A stretch of DNA of 64,000 nt from an uncultured Clostridia bacterium (GTDB lineage: Bacteria; Bacillota; Clostridia; TANB77; CAG-508), in the NCBI GenBank assembly GCA_947630185.1, contig CANRGT010000001.1:62001-126000 (forward strand), written 5' to 3'. The position numbers were made by a program, and so were the translations under genes. Position 1 is the stretch's first letter. Each line of letters opens with the position of its first letter. This document shows positions 38,448-48,600 of the stretch, piece by piece. The notes below the pieces were generated by a model. That model was given only the letters and a program-made list of their open reading frames with translations, was not told where the DNA came from and did no database searches.

Positions 38448-39089
38448 TTATATTGCATCTTGTCTTTGTTCTAACCCCACTTTATCAGTTTTTTCTATAT
38501 TAGTTATATCAAATGTAATAAATATATCTTGAATTGTATAATCTTTTCCATCTATTTTACTACCTTTAAAAGTGAACTCATAATTTTTATTTTCTTGTAA
38601 TACATATTTTTTATTAACTTTTATCACAATTGGTTCAAAAAGTTGGAATTGCTGTACCACATAAAAGTTATTTTCTCCTGTAGCATCTGTCTTATTTAAG
38701 TTTGATACTATATTGTATGTACGAACAAATTCTACTTGTGCTTTTTTATTTTCATTTTCGTTTTCTATATATTGATTTTCATACTTTTCTCTGTAGTTTT
38801 CTTCAAATGCAACTATGCCTTGACCAGGTAATATTGGAAAATACTTATTATCCATTAAAATACCATGATTCTTATTATTTTCATCTTTAAAGTATACTCT
38901 ATATCCTCCAAAGATATAGTCCCATTTTGTATCTACATATTCTAAATGCATTTTTGGGCAGTTCTTTTTTAAATAATTTATAGCAGAAATTCTTGCTATT
39001 TGTTTTGGAATTATCCCACTAATCCATAAAATTACAATAATAGATAAAATAATAATTATTGCTAATATAATACCTAATTTTTTCTTCAT
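38448..39089 (-). CDS. Membrane-anchored protein, unknown
   Basis: 213 residues: N-terminal membrane anchor (KLGIILAIIIILSIIVILWISGII) then a soluble domain (KKNCPKMHLEYVDTKWDYIFGGYRVYFKD...). The pattern of a short anchored domain resembles DUF3139-like small envelope proteins, but I do not claim membership. Its upstream sequence (ACCTCCTTGGTATTCTATTT) nearly matches that before the gene ending at 34421. Confidence 0.55.
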   Translation of the reverse strand: MKKKLGIILAIIIILSIIVILWISGIIPKQIARISAINYLKKNCPKMHLEYVDTKWDYIFGGYRVYFKDENNKNHGILMDNKYFPILPGQGIVAFEENYREKYENQYIENENENKKAQVEFVRTYNIVSNLNKTDATGENNFYVVQQFQLFEPIVIKVNKKYVLQENKNYEFTFKGSKIDGKDYTIQDIFITFDITNIEKTDKVGLEQRQDAI

Positions 39090-39118
39090 ATACTACCTCC
39101 TTGGTATTCTATTTTCTT

Positions 39119-39177
39119 TGTTTATCTTTTTCTGCCCATTATTCTAGTTCTTCCCACTCTTTAATTTTTTCATTATA
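39119..39177 (-). pseudogene. Decayed copy of the 5' end of the 34511-35269 gene
   Basis: About 60 bases closely matching the first codons of the 252-residue gene; the tenth-or-so codon CAA has become TAA and the start context is altered. Marks a duplication of that locus. Confidence 0.65.
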
Positions 39178-39300
39178 TTTAAGTGTATTTTACCATCCAC
39201 TTCTAATTCTCGTCAAGTATTTCTACATCATCTCACTTTACACATACTAGTTTTTATAGTAATATAATAATATAATTTTTTCAGTAGGAGGGATTTAAAA

Positions 39301-39828
39301 TTGAAAAAAATATATAAGAGAACGTTAATTATGTTAATAGTACTAGTAATAATTGTAATATTAGTATATATGCTTATTGATTTTCTTAGTAAAATAAAAT
39401 TCTTTACAGGTGTAATTTCTGGACTTAATAATGGTAATATATATGTTGATATTAATGAACCTTTAAGTTATAAATGTCCCAAAAATTTGGCAATAGTTTA
39501 CGACAAAAACGGAAATTCAATAGATTCATCTACAGTAAAAATTAATGATGAAATATCAATAGGTTCTAATTCAATTAATAATACAATGTATAGTGGAATA
39601 GTTACGAATTTGGATGATGAAAGTATTACTATTGATACATTTTTACCTTTACATTACTTCTGTATTACAGAAGGTGCAAAAATTAAAAATAGTAACGGAA
39701 TTGAAATTGATATATCTAACTTACATATAGGAGATAAAATACGCGTAACTTTTATATTTAATTACATGTATAGTTATGATAATTCTATAAAAAATATTAA
39801 ATTAATAGAAGTTTTAGATGAAGATTAA
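39301..39828 (+). CDS. Membrane-anchored beta-rich protein, unknown
   Basis: 175 residues from a TTG start with GTAGGAGGG upstream. Membrane anchor near residues 9-30 (LIMLIVLVIIVILVYMLI), then two similar beta-strand segments (GVISGLNNGNIYVDINEPL; GIVTNLDDESITIDTFLPL) each followed by a YKCP/HYFC cysteine region and a KINDEISIG / HIGDKIRVT strand. This is an internal duplication of an OB-like domain. Only plus-strand gene in this region. Confidence 0.6.
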   Translation: MKKIYKRTLIMLIVLVIIVILVYMLIDFLSKIKFFTGVISGLNNGNIYVDINEPLSYKCPKNLAIVYDKNGNSIDSSTVKINDEISIGSNSINNTMYSGIVTNLDDESITIDTFLPLHYFCITEGAKIKNSNGIEIDISNLHIGDKIRVTFIFNYMYSYDNSIKNIKLIEVLDED

Positions 39829-39879
39829 ACTATAGTGTTTTTAGTACTAATTTTAAAAGAAGTATTATAAAAATATTTA

Positions 39880-39957
39880 AAACACTAAAACTTAAGGTTA
39901 TATCTTAAGTTTTAGTGTTTAATTTTTCTTGAGATAAAAGCTTAAGTTTTAGTGTTT
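39880..39957. repeat. Three copies of a 17-bp sequence forming a bidirectional terminator
   Basis: AAACACTAAAACTTAAG (39880-39896) pairs perfectly with 39904-39920; a third, direct copy of the second arm is at 39941-39957. Lies between two convergent genes. Confidence 0.8.
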
Positions 39958-39996
39958 AATGGTTTTATAAGAAAGCAAAGATTATTTTTAATATAT

Positions 39997-41442
39997 TTAT
40001 TCCACTTCTTGTACTAACACAAATTCGCCATCTTGGAACTCATATCTTAATATATTATCATCCTCATACATTACAACGCCTTCAGATTCTCTATATTCCC
40101 TATTACCTCTAGCAATTATTTCTTTTCCATGTTGCTTATAGTATTCTTTCTCCATAGTACATAAATAGCTTCTCGCAGGATGAATTGTATATTCTTCATC
40201 ATTCCAAAGTTCATCTTTATAATAGAATATATATGCTTTGTCTTGATTTTCTGAAGCAAGATTTTTAACCTTTTTCAAAAGATTTTCCATCTCTTCTACT
40301 GATGTATTTTGCTTATCTTCATTTTTATCGTCTGAATGGTCATATAGCGCTATATCGACATATAAATTTTCTTGTAATTCTTCCACTTTATGATAAAAAC
40401 TATAGTCAAAATATCTTTCAGAAAAAACAAACATTTCTTGGCTTTGTTTATCATTTTCGTATAAATTATCATTTGATAAATATCTTTTGTATATTGCAAT
40501 ATTTTCGTAAAAGTCTGGCATATTAATTTGTATTATATCATTACCTATAATAACATCTATTTTATTATGTGAAAAAGCAAATATTTTCTTTGCACCATTC
40601 ATATAATTATTTACTATTTCAAATGTACTTGTCTCAACTTTTGAATAATCTATTTTATTTAAATCTGCGAACTGGTCATATTGCTTCATATATTGCTCAT
40701 ATGCAGCTTGTGTTAATATTGTTCTTATATATGCTTTGTTTGTGAATAAATCTTCAAATTGAATTTGTTCACCTGTATCTAAACGATAATTTAATGTTTG
40801 CGCATTATCGTAGTCTGCAATTTCTTCGGTGTTTTGTCCTGTTATAGATATTGAAAATACATTTGCATAATTTGCTCCTATTGTTGTTTCTACAACCTCA
40901 CATTTTTCCGATAATTCTTTGGCTACTTCCATAATTTCTTTGTTGATTTTATTTTCTACTTCTTTGTTTTTTAATCCTTTTATTTGTATATATTCATATT
41001 GTTTCTGATGTTCTTCTTGATTGTCTCCATCTTGGTAATATTCTTCTCGCGTTTTAGTTTTTCCGTCAAAATAGAAATATGATTCAAATTCTATTGGATT
41101 ATTATGATAAGTATCAGTTAATTTTACTGCTAAGTTTGCCTCATCTTTTATATCTTCTTTTTCATCATTATTTTGTACATTTCCTTGTACATCATTGTTA
41201 TTTTCATTTTTCGAAAGGTTTTTATCGCCAAAACTTTCACTATTATTTGTTAGATATATAAGAAGTGCTGTTACAAGCATAGCTAATATAGTAAATACGA
41301 CAAGAAACCATACTAACATTCTGTTTGAAGATTTTTTTGGTGTATTATCTTTTATAAATTCACTATTATTTACTTGTGTATTATTTAGTTCTGTATTATT
41401 TTTTTCAAAATTATTTGGTTCTAAATTATTTAACTCTGACAT
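39997..41442 (-). CDS. Membrane-anchored DUF3298-type protein
   Basis: About 481 residues. Asn-rich N-terminus (SELNNLEPNNFEKNNTELNN), one membrane helix (LVWFLVVFTILAMLVTALLIYL), an acidic linker, then an extracytoplasmic PdaC/DUF4163-like plus DUF3298 pair (YIQIKGLKNKEVENKINKEI; YRLDTGEQIQFEDLFTNKAYI), as in RsiV-type anti-sigma proteins. ATG 41442 overlaps the end of the upstream PstS-like gene; an in-frame GTG lies at 41451. Ligand unknown. Confidence 0.7.
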   Translation of the reverse strand: MSELNNLEPNNFEKNNTELNNTQVNNSEFIKDNTPKKSSNRMLVWFLVVFTILAMLVTALLIYLTNNSESFGDKNLSKNENNNDVQGNVQNNDEKEDIKDEANLAVKLTDTYHNNPIEFESYFYFDGKTKTREEYYQDGDNQEEHQKQYEYIQIKGLKNKEVENKINKEIMEVAKELSEKCEVVETTIGANYANVFSISITGQNTEEIADYDNAQTLNYRLDTGEQIQFEDLFTNKAYIRTILTQAAYEQYMKQYDQFADLNKIDYSKVETSTFEIVNNYMNGAKKIFAFSHNKIDVIIGNDIIQINMPDFYENIAIYKRYLSNDNLYENDKQSQEMFVFSERYFDYSFYHKVEELQENLYVDIALYDHSDDKNEDKQNTSVEEMENLLKKVKNLASENQDKAYIFYYKDELWNDEEYTIHPARSYLCTMEKEYYKQHGKEIIARGNREYRESEGVVMYEDDNILRYEFQDGEFVLVQEVE

Positions 41443-42400
41443 ATCCCACACTTTCTGCTACTGCTTGTCCTCTTTCTGAAAGCATAGCTTCTACTAATTT
41501 TCTTGTTTTGCTTCCTTCAGGCTCATTTTTATTTATTACAATATAGTACGCAGTTTTTAATGGATATTCTCCAGATTTTATTGTTTGGTTGCTTGGCTTT
41601 ACACCATTTATTCCTAATAATTTAATTCCGTTTGCTATTCCTTCATCAATGCTTGCATACATTGTTTTTGCATAGTAGTAATATGAATATCCTATTGCAT
41701 TCTTTCCATTATCATAGTCTGAAACTAATCCGATAATAGCTGACATAGTTTCTACTAAATCTTCTTTTAATGGTTTCATTAATGGTAAATCTTTCATTAC
41801 TAATGATAGCATTCCAGTTTGACTACCTGAATTTTCTGGTCTTTGGAAAGCTCTAATTGGTGCATCTTCACCACCTACTTGTGACCAATTTGTGATTTCA
41901 CCGGTATAAATTTTTTGGACTTGCTCTAAGCTTAAATTATCTACTTTATTTTCTCCATTTACATAGAATACAAATCCTTCATTTACTACTGGAATTACTT
42001 CTAATTCAACATTTTTTTCTTTTGCTAAAGCTAGTTCTTCTTCTGATGGCTCTGTTACTACTATTAAATCTACTTCTCCGTTTATTAGTCTAACATAACC
42101 TGGATGTGTGTTTGTATAATCTAATTTGCTTACATCTACATCTGTATTTGTAAAGTTTTTAATAAATGCATTTGTTAATGGCTGTGTTGCAAGTGAAGCA
42201 TCTACTTTTGGATAATCTGCTAATTCAAATATTGCTTCATCTAAGTTTTCTCCTAAATCGGTTTTGTTTTCGCTATTTGAGTTTCCTAAGTTTAAGTCAT
42301 TTTCTATTTTTCCTGTGAAATAAAAATAAGAAAATACACATGCTGATAATACTAATACGATAAATATTAGTACTAGTACAATTTCTAATCCTTTTTTCAT
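41426..42400 (-). CDS. PstS-like phosphate-binding protein, membrane-anchored
   Basis: Periplasmic-binding-protein fold of 324 residues. N-terminal hydrophobic anchor with a possible lipobox (VLVLSAC), then PBP-like sequence: FTNTDVDVSKLDYTNTHPGY, IYTGEITNWSQVGGEDAPI, RPENSGSQTGML, AIGYSYYYYAKTM. The T-G-E-I-T-N-W and SGSxT segments are typical of phosphate-binding PstS. No pstCAB genes follow; it is instead coupled to a DUF3298 protein, so sensing rather than transport is possible. Confidence 0.75.
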   Translation of the reverse strand: MKKGLEIVLVLIFIVLVLSACVFSYFYFTGKIENDLNLGNSNSENKTDLGENLDEAIFELADYPKVDASLATQPLTNAFIKNFTNTDVDVSKLDYTNTHPGYVRLINGEVDLIVVTEPSEEELALAKEKNVELEVIPVVNEGFVFYVNGENKVDNLSLEQVQKIYTGEITNWSQVGGEDAPIRAFQRPENSGSQTGMLSLVMKDLPLMKPLKEDLVETMSAIIGLVSDYDNGKNAIGYSYYYYAKTMYASIDEGIANGIKLLGINGVKPSNQTIKSGEYPLKTAYYIVINKNEPEGSKTRKLVEAMLSERGQAVAESVGYVRVK

Positions 42401-42487
42401 ATTTACATCCTCCTAATATTTTATAAATTGATACATTTTTTATTTCGATTTCATGTTATCATAAAAGAATGTAATTTTCAAGACAAA

Positions 42488-42518
42488 GGGACTTATGTTT
42501 TTGTTTTTCCTAAGTCCC
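42488..42518. terminator. Hairpin after the 310-residue gene
   Basis: GGGACTTA / TAAGTCCC stem flanked by T-rich sequence, 7 bases beyond the stop at 42525. Confidence 0.6.
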
Positions 42519-42524
42519 TCTATT

Positions 42525-43457
42525 TTATTTACAATCTTCTATTTGCAAGCTTTTACTTCCTATATAAATATCTCTATTACCCGTTACCGTATGAAGTTTT
42601 ATTATTGTATAATCAGGATAATGGTATTCTATACTTCCTCCATCTTTTAGTATTTCAGCATCTGGATAATCTTTATTTGCTTTTATAATTAATCCATCTA
42701 AAGTCATTTTTCCGCTTCTTAATGCTTCCTCTAATGACATAGTTTTATTTTCTATTGTAATATTTACTTCATCTAATCCGTAATAATATAAGTTGTAATC
42801 GCTATAATCTTTATATAGTTCCGTATTATTCAATATTTTAACAGCTTTATTCTTATTTGAATTCTTTACAGATATTTTAAAATCTTCATATCCGTTTATT
42901 AATATATCATCTGTAATAATATGAGCATATGGCTCTATAATACAGTCATATTCTTTGTTTTCTGCTATTTGTTTATTAGTTGGTAGCACTATTTTTTCTG
43001 TATAATTTATTATTACTTTTCTTCCTATTCCATATAAATAATCTATGTGATCAGTTCCATAGCTTACTTTTATTTTTTCATATTCTTTTCTTTCTTCTTC
43101 GTCTTCGTTTGGCTGTATTATCATGTATGTAGTTGTTTCTTCTAATATAGTTCCTACAAAACTATTCTTGACTTTTCCTTCCATTGCTTGCAAATTAGAA
43201 TTTTGTTCATCATTACTATTTTGTTGTTCATGACTTTCTTTAAAATTATTAAAAATTTCCAAGCCTAGTATTTTTATACTAATTCCTTCATCATATCCGC
43301 TACTTGATGACATTGGAGCTAATCTATGATATTTTGTTATTGAGTATAGAAGTGCCGTATACTTAACTGTTCCCCCATCTTTTAAAACAATTCTAGCAGG
43401 AAATAATAATACAACTGCTATTATTATTGATATTGCTATAATAATTTTCTTTTTCAC
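42525..43457 (-). CDS. Anchored envelope protein with internal repeat, unknown
   Basis: 310 residues: N-terminal helix (KIIIAISIIIAVVLLFPARIV), then LKDGGTVKYTALLYSITKYH; the C-terminus repeats this theme (LKDGGSIEYHYPDYTIIKLH). The middle holds an OB-like stretch (GTILEETTTYMIIQPNEDEEE). Related small proteins with KDGGT-Y motifs are common downstream of sigma factors in Clostridia. Starts 22 bases after the sigma-fusion gene, so it is likely its partner. Not assigned. Confidence 0.55.
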   Translation of the reverse strand: MKKKIIIAISIIIAVVLLFPARIVLKDGGTVKYTALLYSITKYHRLAPMSSSSGYDEGISIKILGLEIFNNFKESHEQQNSNDEQNSNLQAMEGKVKNSFVGTILEETTTYMIIQPNEDEEERKEYEKIKVSYGTDHIDYLYGIGRKVIINYTEKIVLPTNKQIAENKEYDCIIEPYAHIITDDILINGYEDFKISVKNSNKNKAVKILNNTELYKDYSDYNLYYYGLDEVNITIENKTMSLEEALRSGKMTLDGLIIKANKDYPDAEILKDGGSIEYHYPDYTIIKLHTVTGNRDIYIGSKSLQIEDCK

Positions 43458-43479
43458 AACTTAAAACCTCCTTTTTCTA

Positions 43480-44529
43480 TTATTTAGATGTTTTATGTTT
43501 TGGTTTTAGTTTGAATTTTGAAAAAGAAATTATATATATTATTACTACCAAAAAAATTGCAGATATGCATAATGTGCCTATTCTTGCATAATTTAAGTAA
43601 TTTATTTGAGGTGTATCACTTGCTATTGTTTCATTATTTGTTGCACTTTGTTCATTATTTATATTTTCTTGATTGTTTTTATATGTTTCATTATCTATAT
43701 CTTGATTATTTTTATTTGCTTCATTATCTATATTTTCATTTGCTAAATTATTTTGTTTTTGATTTTCAGTATTATCTGCTAAAGGTTCTCCCATACCAGT
43801 AGCGTTTTCAATTTTATCTGTGTTTTTAGATAAATTTAAAGAATTTTCTTTTTCTATTCTGTTTGCTTCTTCTCTATAATTATTATCTATTTCTTCATTA
43901 TCTAAAACTATATTTTTCTCCATACTGCTACCTTTTTTTAAGTTTTTAGTTATTGCAGATAAGCCTGTAACAAAGGTTATTATGAACATTGCAATATTTC
44001 CTAATAATAGCTTTATTTTGTATACTGCTTTATAGTATTTCCATTTGATTGTGCTTTCTGGTTGTTCTAATAAATTCGATATTTGATTAAATGATAAATC
44101 AGAAACTATTTTTAGAGTTACAATTTCTTTTTCTTTATCATTTAATTTTCCAATTAGTTTATTAAAATTTTCTTTATCAAGTATTTGCTCAATTTCGTCG
44201 TTTTCATCTTGTATTTCATAAATATTTTCTTTACAGATATTTAATTCTTTGTTTTTTCTTCTAATTATTTCTAATGCTTCATTTTTAACAACTGCATACA
44301 TCCATGTTGCTTCTTTGTCTGTTGGAAGCTTATTTGCATCTATACTATATATTTTTGTTATAAAGTTTTGCACAGCATCTTCTGCATCTTCTTTGTTTTT
44401 TAGAATACTAAATGCTATTTTGTAAATAAGATTATAATATTTATTGCATAATTCTTCTACTGCTTTTTTCCTATCTATTTTCATCTTATTAAATATTGTC
44501 TTTAGTTCTTTTTTATCTATTTTGTTCAT
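43480..44529 (-). CDS. Membrane-tethered ECF sigma factor (sigma domain fused to two membrane segments)
   Basis: 349 residues, twice the ECF length. Residues 1-190: region 2 (KAVEELCNKYYNLIYKIAFSI, DAEDAVQNFITKIY, ATWMYAVVKNEALEIIRR) and region 4 (LNDKEKEIVTLKIVSDLSFNQI, ESTIKWKYYKAVYKIK). Directly after region 4 is a hydrophobic segment (IAMFIITFVTGLSAI), then about 120 Asn/Glu-rich residues, and a C-terminal helix (TLCISAIFLVVIIYIISF). ATG 44529 is preferred (AAAAGGGG site). No separate anti-sigma gene, so tethering may replace it; release by proteolysis is inference. Confidence 0.75.
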   Translation of the reverse strand: MNKIDKKELKTIFNKMKIDRKKAVEELCNKYYNLIYKIAFSILKNKEDAEDAVQNFITKIYSIDANKLPTDKEATWMYAVVKNEALEIIRRKNKELNICKENIYEIQDENDEIEQILDKENFNKLIGKLNDKEKEIVTLKIVSDLSFNQISNLLEQPESTIKWKYYKAVYKIKLLLGNIAMFIITFVTGLSAITKNLKKGSSMEKNIVLDNEEIDNNYREEANRIEKENSLNLSKNTDKIENATGMGEPLADNTENQKQNNLANENIDNEANKNNQDIDNETYKNNQENINNEQSATNNETIASDTPQINYLNYARIGTLCISAIFLVVIIYIISFSKFKLKPKHKTSK

Positions 44530-44667
44530 TTTAGCCCCTTTTAACAATTTGAGTTTTATTGTCTAAAACTTAAGATAATATAATTACATTTGGCTTTTTA
44601 TATTTTTAATTATATATAATTTAGATGTTTTTAAAAATAATTTTAGTTGGTTTTTTATATAATTTTA

Positions 44668-44700
44668 AAAATAAGGCAGTGTGATTCACTGTCTTATTTT
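44668..44700 (-). terminator. Terminator overlapping the stop of the flavin-reductase-like gene
   Basis: 14-bp stem (one G-U) with 5-base loop; the right arm includes the TAA at 44694-44696. Followed by a T-run on the minus strand. Confidence 0.75.
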
Positions 44701-45257
44701 AATTGCAATCCATCTTTAAATGCATTTCCTACTCTACCATTTACTTTATAATATCCATGAGTATATGGATCAAATGCTATTGCATCTACTAAAGTAATGT
44801 CAACATTATCTCCATTTATTACTTTTTCATCTGCTGTTACATTTACAACTTTTCCTACTACACCACAACCATACTGACCATTTTGGTATTCTATAAACTC
44901 ACATTCCATACATATTGGAAACTCATTTATAATTGGAGCATCTACATTTTCAGATTTTGTTGCTGTTAATTTTGTGTTTTCAAATTTATTTTTTGTATTG
45001 TTTCCTGATGCTATTCCAAAATAATCCGCTTCTACAACGTGTTTACTGTCTGCAATACTAACTGTAAATGCTTTCCTTGCTTTTATATTTTGTACTGTTT
45101 TATGTGTTTCTGTTAAGTTAAGTATTACATGGTCTCTTTCTAACATAGTTCCCCATGCTGCGTTCATTACATCAACAGTTCCGTCTTCATTATATGTTGC
45201 AATCATCAAAACTGGCATTGGAAATATTGCCTCCGTAGTTTTAATACTTTTTCTCAT
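44694..45257 (-). CDS. Flavin reductase-like FMN-binding protein
   Basis: 187 residues of the flavin reductase/DIM6-NTAB split-barrel family: PMPVLMIATYNEDGTVDVMNAAWGT at the N-terminus, TETHKTVQNIKARKAFTVSIAD, and a VVGKVVNVTADE segment. Probably binds FMN; electron partner unknown. GGAGG site at ATG 45257. Sits apart from csaA by about 50 bases, possibly in one transcript. Confidence 0.85.
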   Translation of the reverse strand: MRKSIKTTEAIFPMPVLMIATYNEDGTVDVMNAAWGTMLERDHVILNLTETHKTVQNIKARKAFTVSIADSKHVVEADYFGIASGNNTKNKFENTKLTATKSENVDAPIINEFPICMECEFIEYQNGQYGCGVVGKVVNVTADEKVINGDNVDITLVDAIAFDPYTHGYYKVNGRVGNAFKDGLQLK

Positions 45258-45308
45258 AAATTTTTTCCTCCTTATTTTAAATTTATTTTTTATTTTCCAT
45301 TTATTATT

Positions 45309-45638
45309 TTAACCTAATCTATCTCCATTTTCAACTTGTTTATCAGGCTTTATTAAAACAACACCTTGTTTGCTATAAGTTCCTAGTACCAATACTTCTG
45401 ACATGAAGTCTGCTATTTGTCTAGGTGGAAAATTTACAACTGCTAATACTTGTTTATTAATTAAATCTTCACATTTATATACATCTGTTATTTGTGCCGA
45501 AGATTTTTTAATCCCTATTTCATCCCCAAAATCTATCTTTAATTGATATGCTGGTTTATTTGCTTTTTCAAATACTTTTGCTTCTATAATTGTTCCAACT
45601 CTAATATCTAATTTCATAAAATCTTCAAATGTTGACAT
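45309..45638 (-). CDS. csaA: CsaA-type tRNA-binding/chaperone protein
   Basis: 109 residues of the TRBD fold: FEDFMKLDIRVGTIIEAK, YQLKIDFGDEIGIKKSSAQIT, NFPPRQIADFMSEVLVLG, then GVVLIKPDK and a terminal NGDRLG, the standard CsaA pattern. Binds tRNA and has export-related chaperone activity in Bacillus. ATG 45638 lies 20 bases after the exporter gene. Confidence 0.93.
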   Translation of the reverse strand: MSTFEDFMKLDIRVGTIIEAKVFEKANKPAYQLKIDFGDEIGIKKSSAQITDVYKCEDLINKQVLAVVNFPPRQIADFMSEVLVLGTYSKQGVVLIKPDKQVENGDRLG

Positions 45639-45658
45639 GTTTTTTATCTCCCTTTGTC

Positions 45659-48600
45659 TTATTTCTTTTTAATAAATCTATCACAGCAAGCAAGAACTGC
45701 TGGTAATAATGTTAAAATTAAGATTGTAGAGCATAATGTGCCTTCTGAAATTGTTTTACATATTTTTGCAGCAATAGCAGAAGTAAAGCTTGCTATAATT
45801 AAAGTTACTATAATAAGTATAGAGCTTGAAGTAAGTATTGTGTGTATTGAACTGCCATATGCAGATATGACTGCATCTTTTATCTCTTTTGTTTTTCTGT
45901 GTTCAATATAATATGATGTATAAAGAATAGCGTAATCAATAGTTGCACCCATCAATATACTTTGAACAATAAGTATTGCAATGAAATATACATTCTCACC
46001 TACTATTGATAATATTCCCATTGTTAAGTATACTGCTGTCTGTATTGTTAGCACTAATATTGTAGGAATAATTGCTGATTTAAATGTAATTGCTACAACA
46101 ATAAATATTGCTATCATTGTTATTACTGTAATGAAGTTTAGCTCATTATCAAAGCTTTTACTCATTTCATAAGCCATAGGTGAATCTCCTATTATATAGA
46201 ATTCATCTAATTTGCCCTCTAATGCATCATTTGTTTTTTGTATAAATTCAAAGGTTTCTGGTGCCTCCATATCAAATGTTGTATTTAAGACTACTCTTGA
46301 ATATTCTTTTCCTAGCAATAATTCTTTTGCATCTTCTATTGTTGTTTTTGCTTCTGTTATATCATTTCTCATGTCATCTTCTATAAAGTCAGTATATCTT
46401 TCATCTTTTAAAACATTTTCATTTAGAAATGTAACAAATTCTTCAACTGTCATCTCCCAGTTCTTGTTATATTGTTTATCACTTCCATAATAAGTATAAA
46501 GCATATCTATTGTATTTTTTTCTACATCATTGCTTAATTTACTAATTATAGCAAATATTTCATCTGAAGTATACGAAGTTTTTTTGACTACTCCATTCAT
46601 AATTCCATTTACTGTGTTTAGTTTTGTTATTTGCTCACTACTAAAATTACTTGAATATTCTTTATTTGTAACTACATCTTTAAGTAGAAAACCAATAAAT
46701 TCTTTTAATGATATACTTGGATTTTTATTAATGTATTTAAAATTATATAAGCCATAGATTAAGCTTGCATCATCTTTGTTTATGCCCAATAGTGTAGATA
46801 ACTCACTACTATTATATTTTTTATTATTTATAATTCCATCCATAACTGATTGAAGTAGTTTTAAATCTTTGATTGTACTATCTGATATTTGGTTTGCAAG
46901 CATACTATCGCTTTTATGTAATAATACAAAATCAACAAACTCTTTTGGTGTTATACTTGTATTATTTTGCGTTGAAACATATAAAGTGTAGATATTTTTT
47001 GTACTATCGCTATTTATTCCTATTGTTTTTGAAAGTTCTTGATATGTAAAGTTTTTATTGTTTATCGTATTTGTCATAATAGTTGATAATAGCTGTAATT
47101 GCTTCATAGTAGCTTCATCTAGGCTATTTTTTATGCTTTCCATTTCTTTATTTGCTAAGATTATATTTACAATTTCATTAGGACTAGCCTTCCAATTTGT
47201 GTTATTGCCTTCTGTAAAGTCAATTAAGCTATATAGTTTATACATATCTTGTATATCTATATTTAATATTTGAGCTAATTCCTGAGCTGTATATTTAGTT
47301 TTATCGCTAGAAACACTATCATCTATTACTAGTTTTAGTAATTTTAGGTTATTTAAAGTGCTATCATCTACACTAATTAATGATGAAGTATTAATTGTTT
47401 TTAAAACTAAATCAATAAACTCTTGTGGTGTCATTTCTGAATTAGTTGGTAACCCATTTAATACATATATATAATCTGCAATTCCTGCTTTTAAACTACC
47501 AAATAATTGATTTAAAGCTTCTTTTCCCATTTTGGTTGCATTTATATTATTTGTATTTTTTGAAAATGTTGATAAAACTTTTAAATCACTTATATCTACA
47601 TCTTTTAAATACTCTGTGTTATCTGCAATTTCAATAGTTTTATTTATAAATTCTGTTATGCTTAATTTAGTTTCATCATTTTTATTACTGTATTTTAAAA
47701 GTAAAATTTGATTAATTTTTGTTTCATCTATACCAAATATTTTAGCTAACTCTTCAGCAGTCATTTGTTTATTTATAACACTTAAATCACTAAATGTTGC
47801 TAGTAATTTTATATTTTGTATCGTCCTACTATCGAAACTACTTGCATAGTTACTATCTTTTAATACATCATTTAATACAAAGTTTGAAAATTCTGAAATT
47901 GTCATCTTTATATTTATATCATTTTGTAGGATATAGTATTTATACAATTCCTTCATTGTAGTGCTATCAATTCCAAACAATTTAGACATTTCATCGCTTG
48001 TCATTTTGGTTTGTATTTTTTGCTTATCAACAAATTTTGATAAAGTATTTAATTTATTTCTATTTTCATTATTTACTTTAACTGCATATTTTTCATTTGG
48101 TAATACATCTTTATTCATAAAGTTAATAAATTCGTTTATGCTTATTTTTGTATCATTATTTTTAGAAAGATAGTAAATAAAAATATCATCTATCTTGTTT
48201 TTATCTATTTCTAATATATTTGCTATATCACTTGCTGTTCTTTTCTTATTAATAGCTTCTACTGTAACAAAGTTCTTTAATCTTGTAACATCTTTTTTAG
48301 TTTCAGCATCAATTTTTTTACTTGCTTTTTCATTGTTATATGCTTCTTTTTCAATGAAATTAATAAAGTCGTTAAAGGTTATTTTATTATCTCTTTCTGG
48401 GTTATAATAATCATAGTACACTATTTTTAGTAAATAATCTTCTACGCTAACATCTGAGCCTAAGTCATTTAATTTATCATTTAGTTTGTCATAAGTTAGC
48501 TTTTCATTTATTGTATTTCCATAGCCTAAAACATCATCTATTTTTTCTTCATTTTCAAGCTCTTTTAAGTATTTTGAAATTTCTGCTTCGTCTTTATTTT

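Noticed and set aside
45659..48407. Many plus-strand ORFs within the MMPL gene
   Set aside because: Antisense to a well-supported gene and of hydrophobic low complexity; no start signals.
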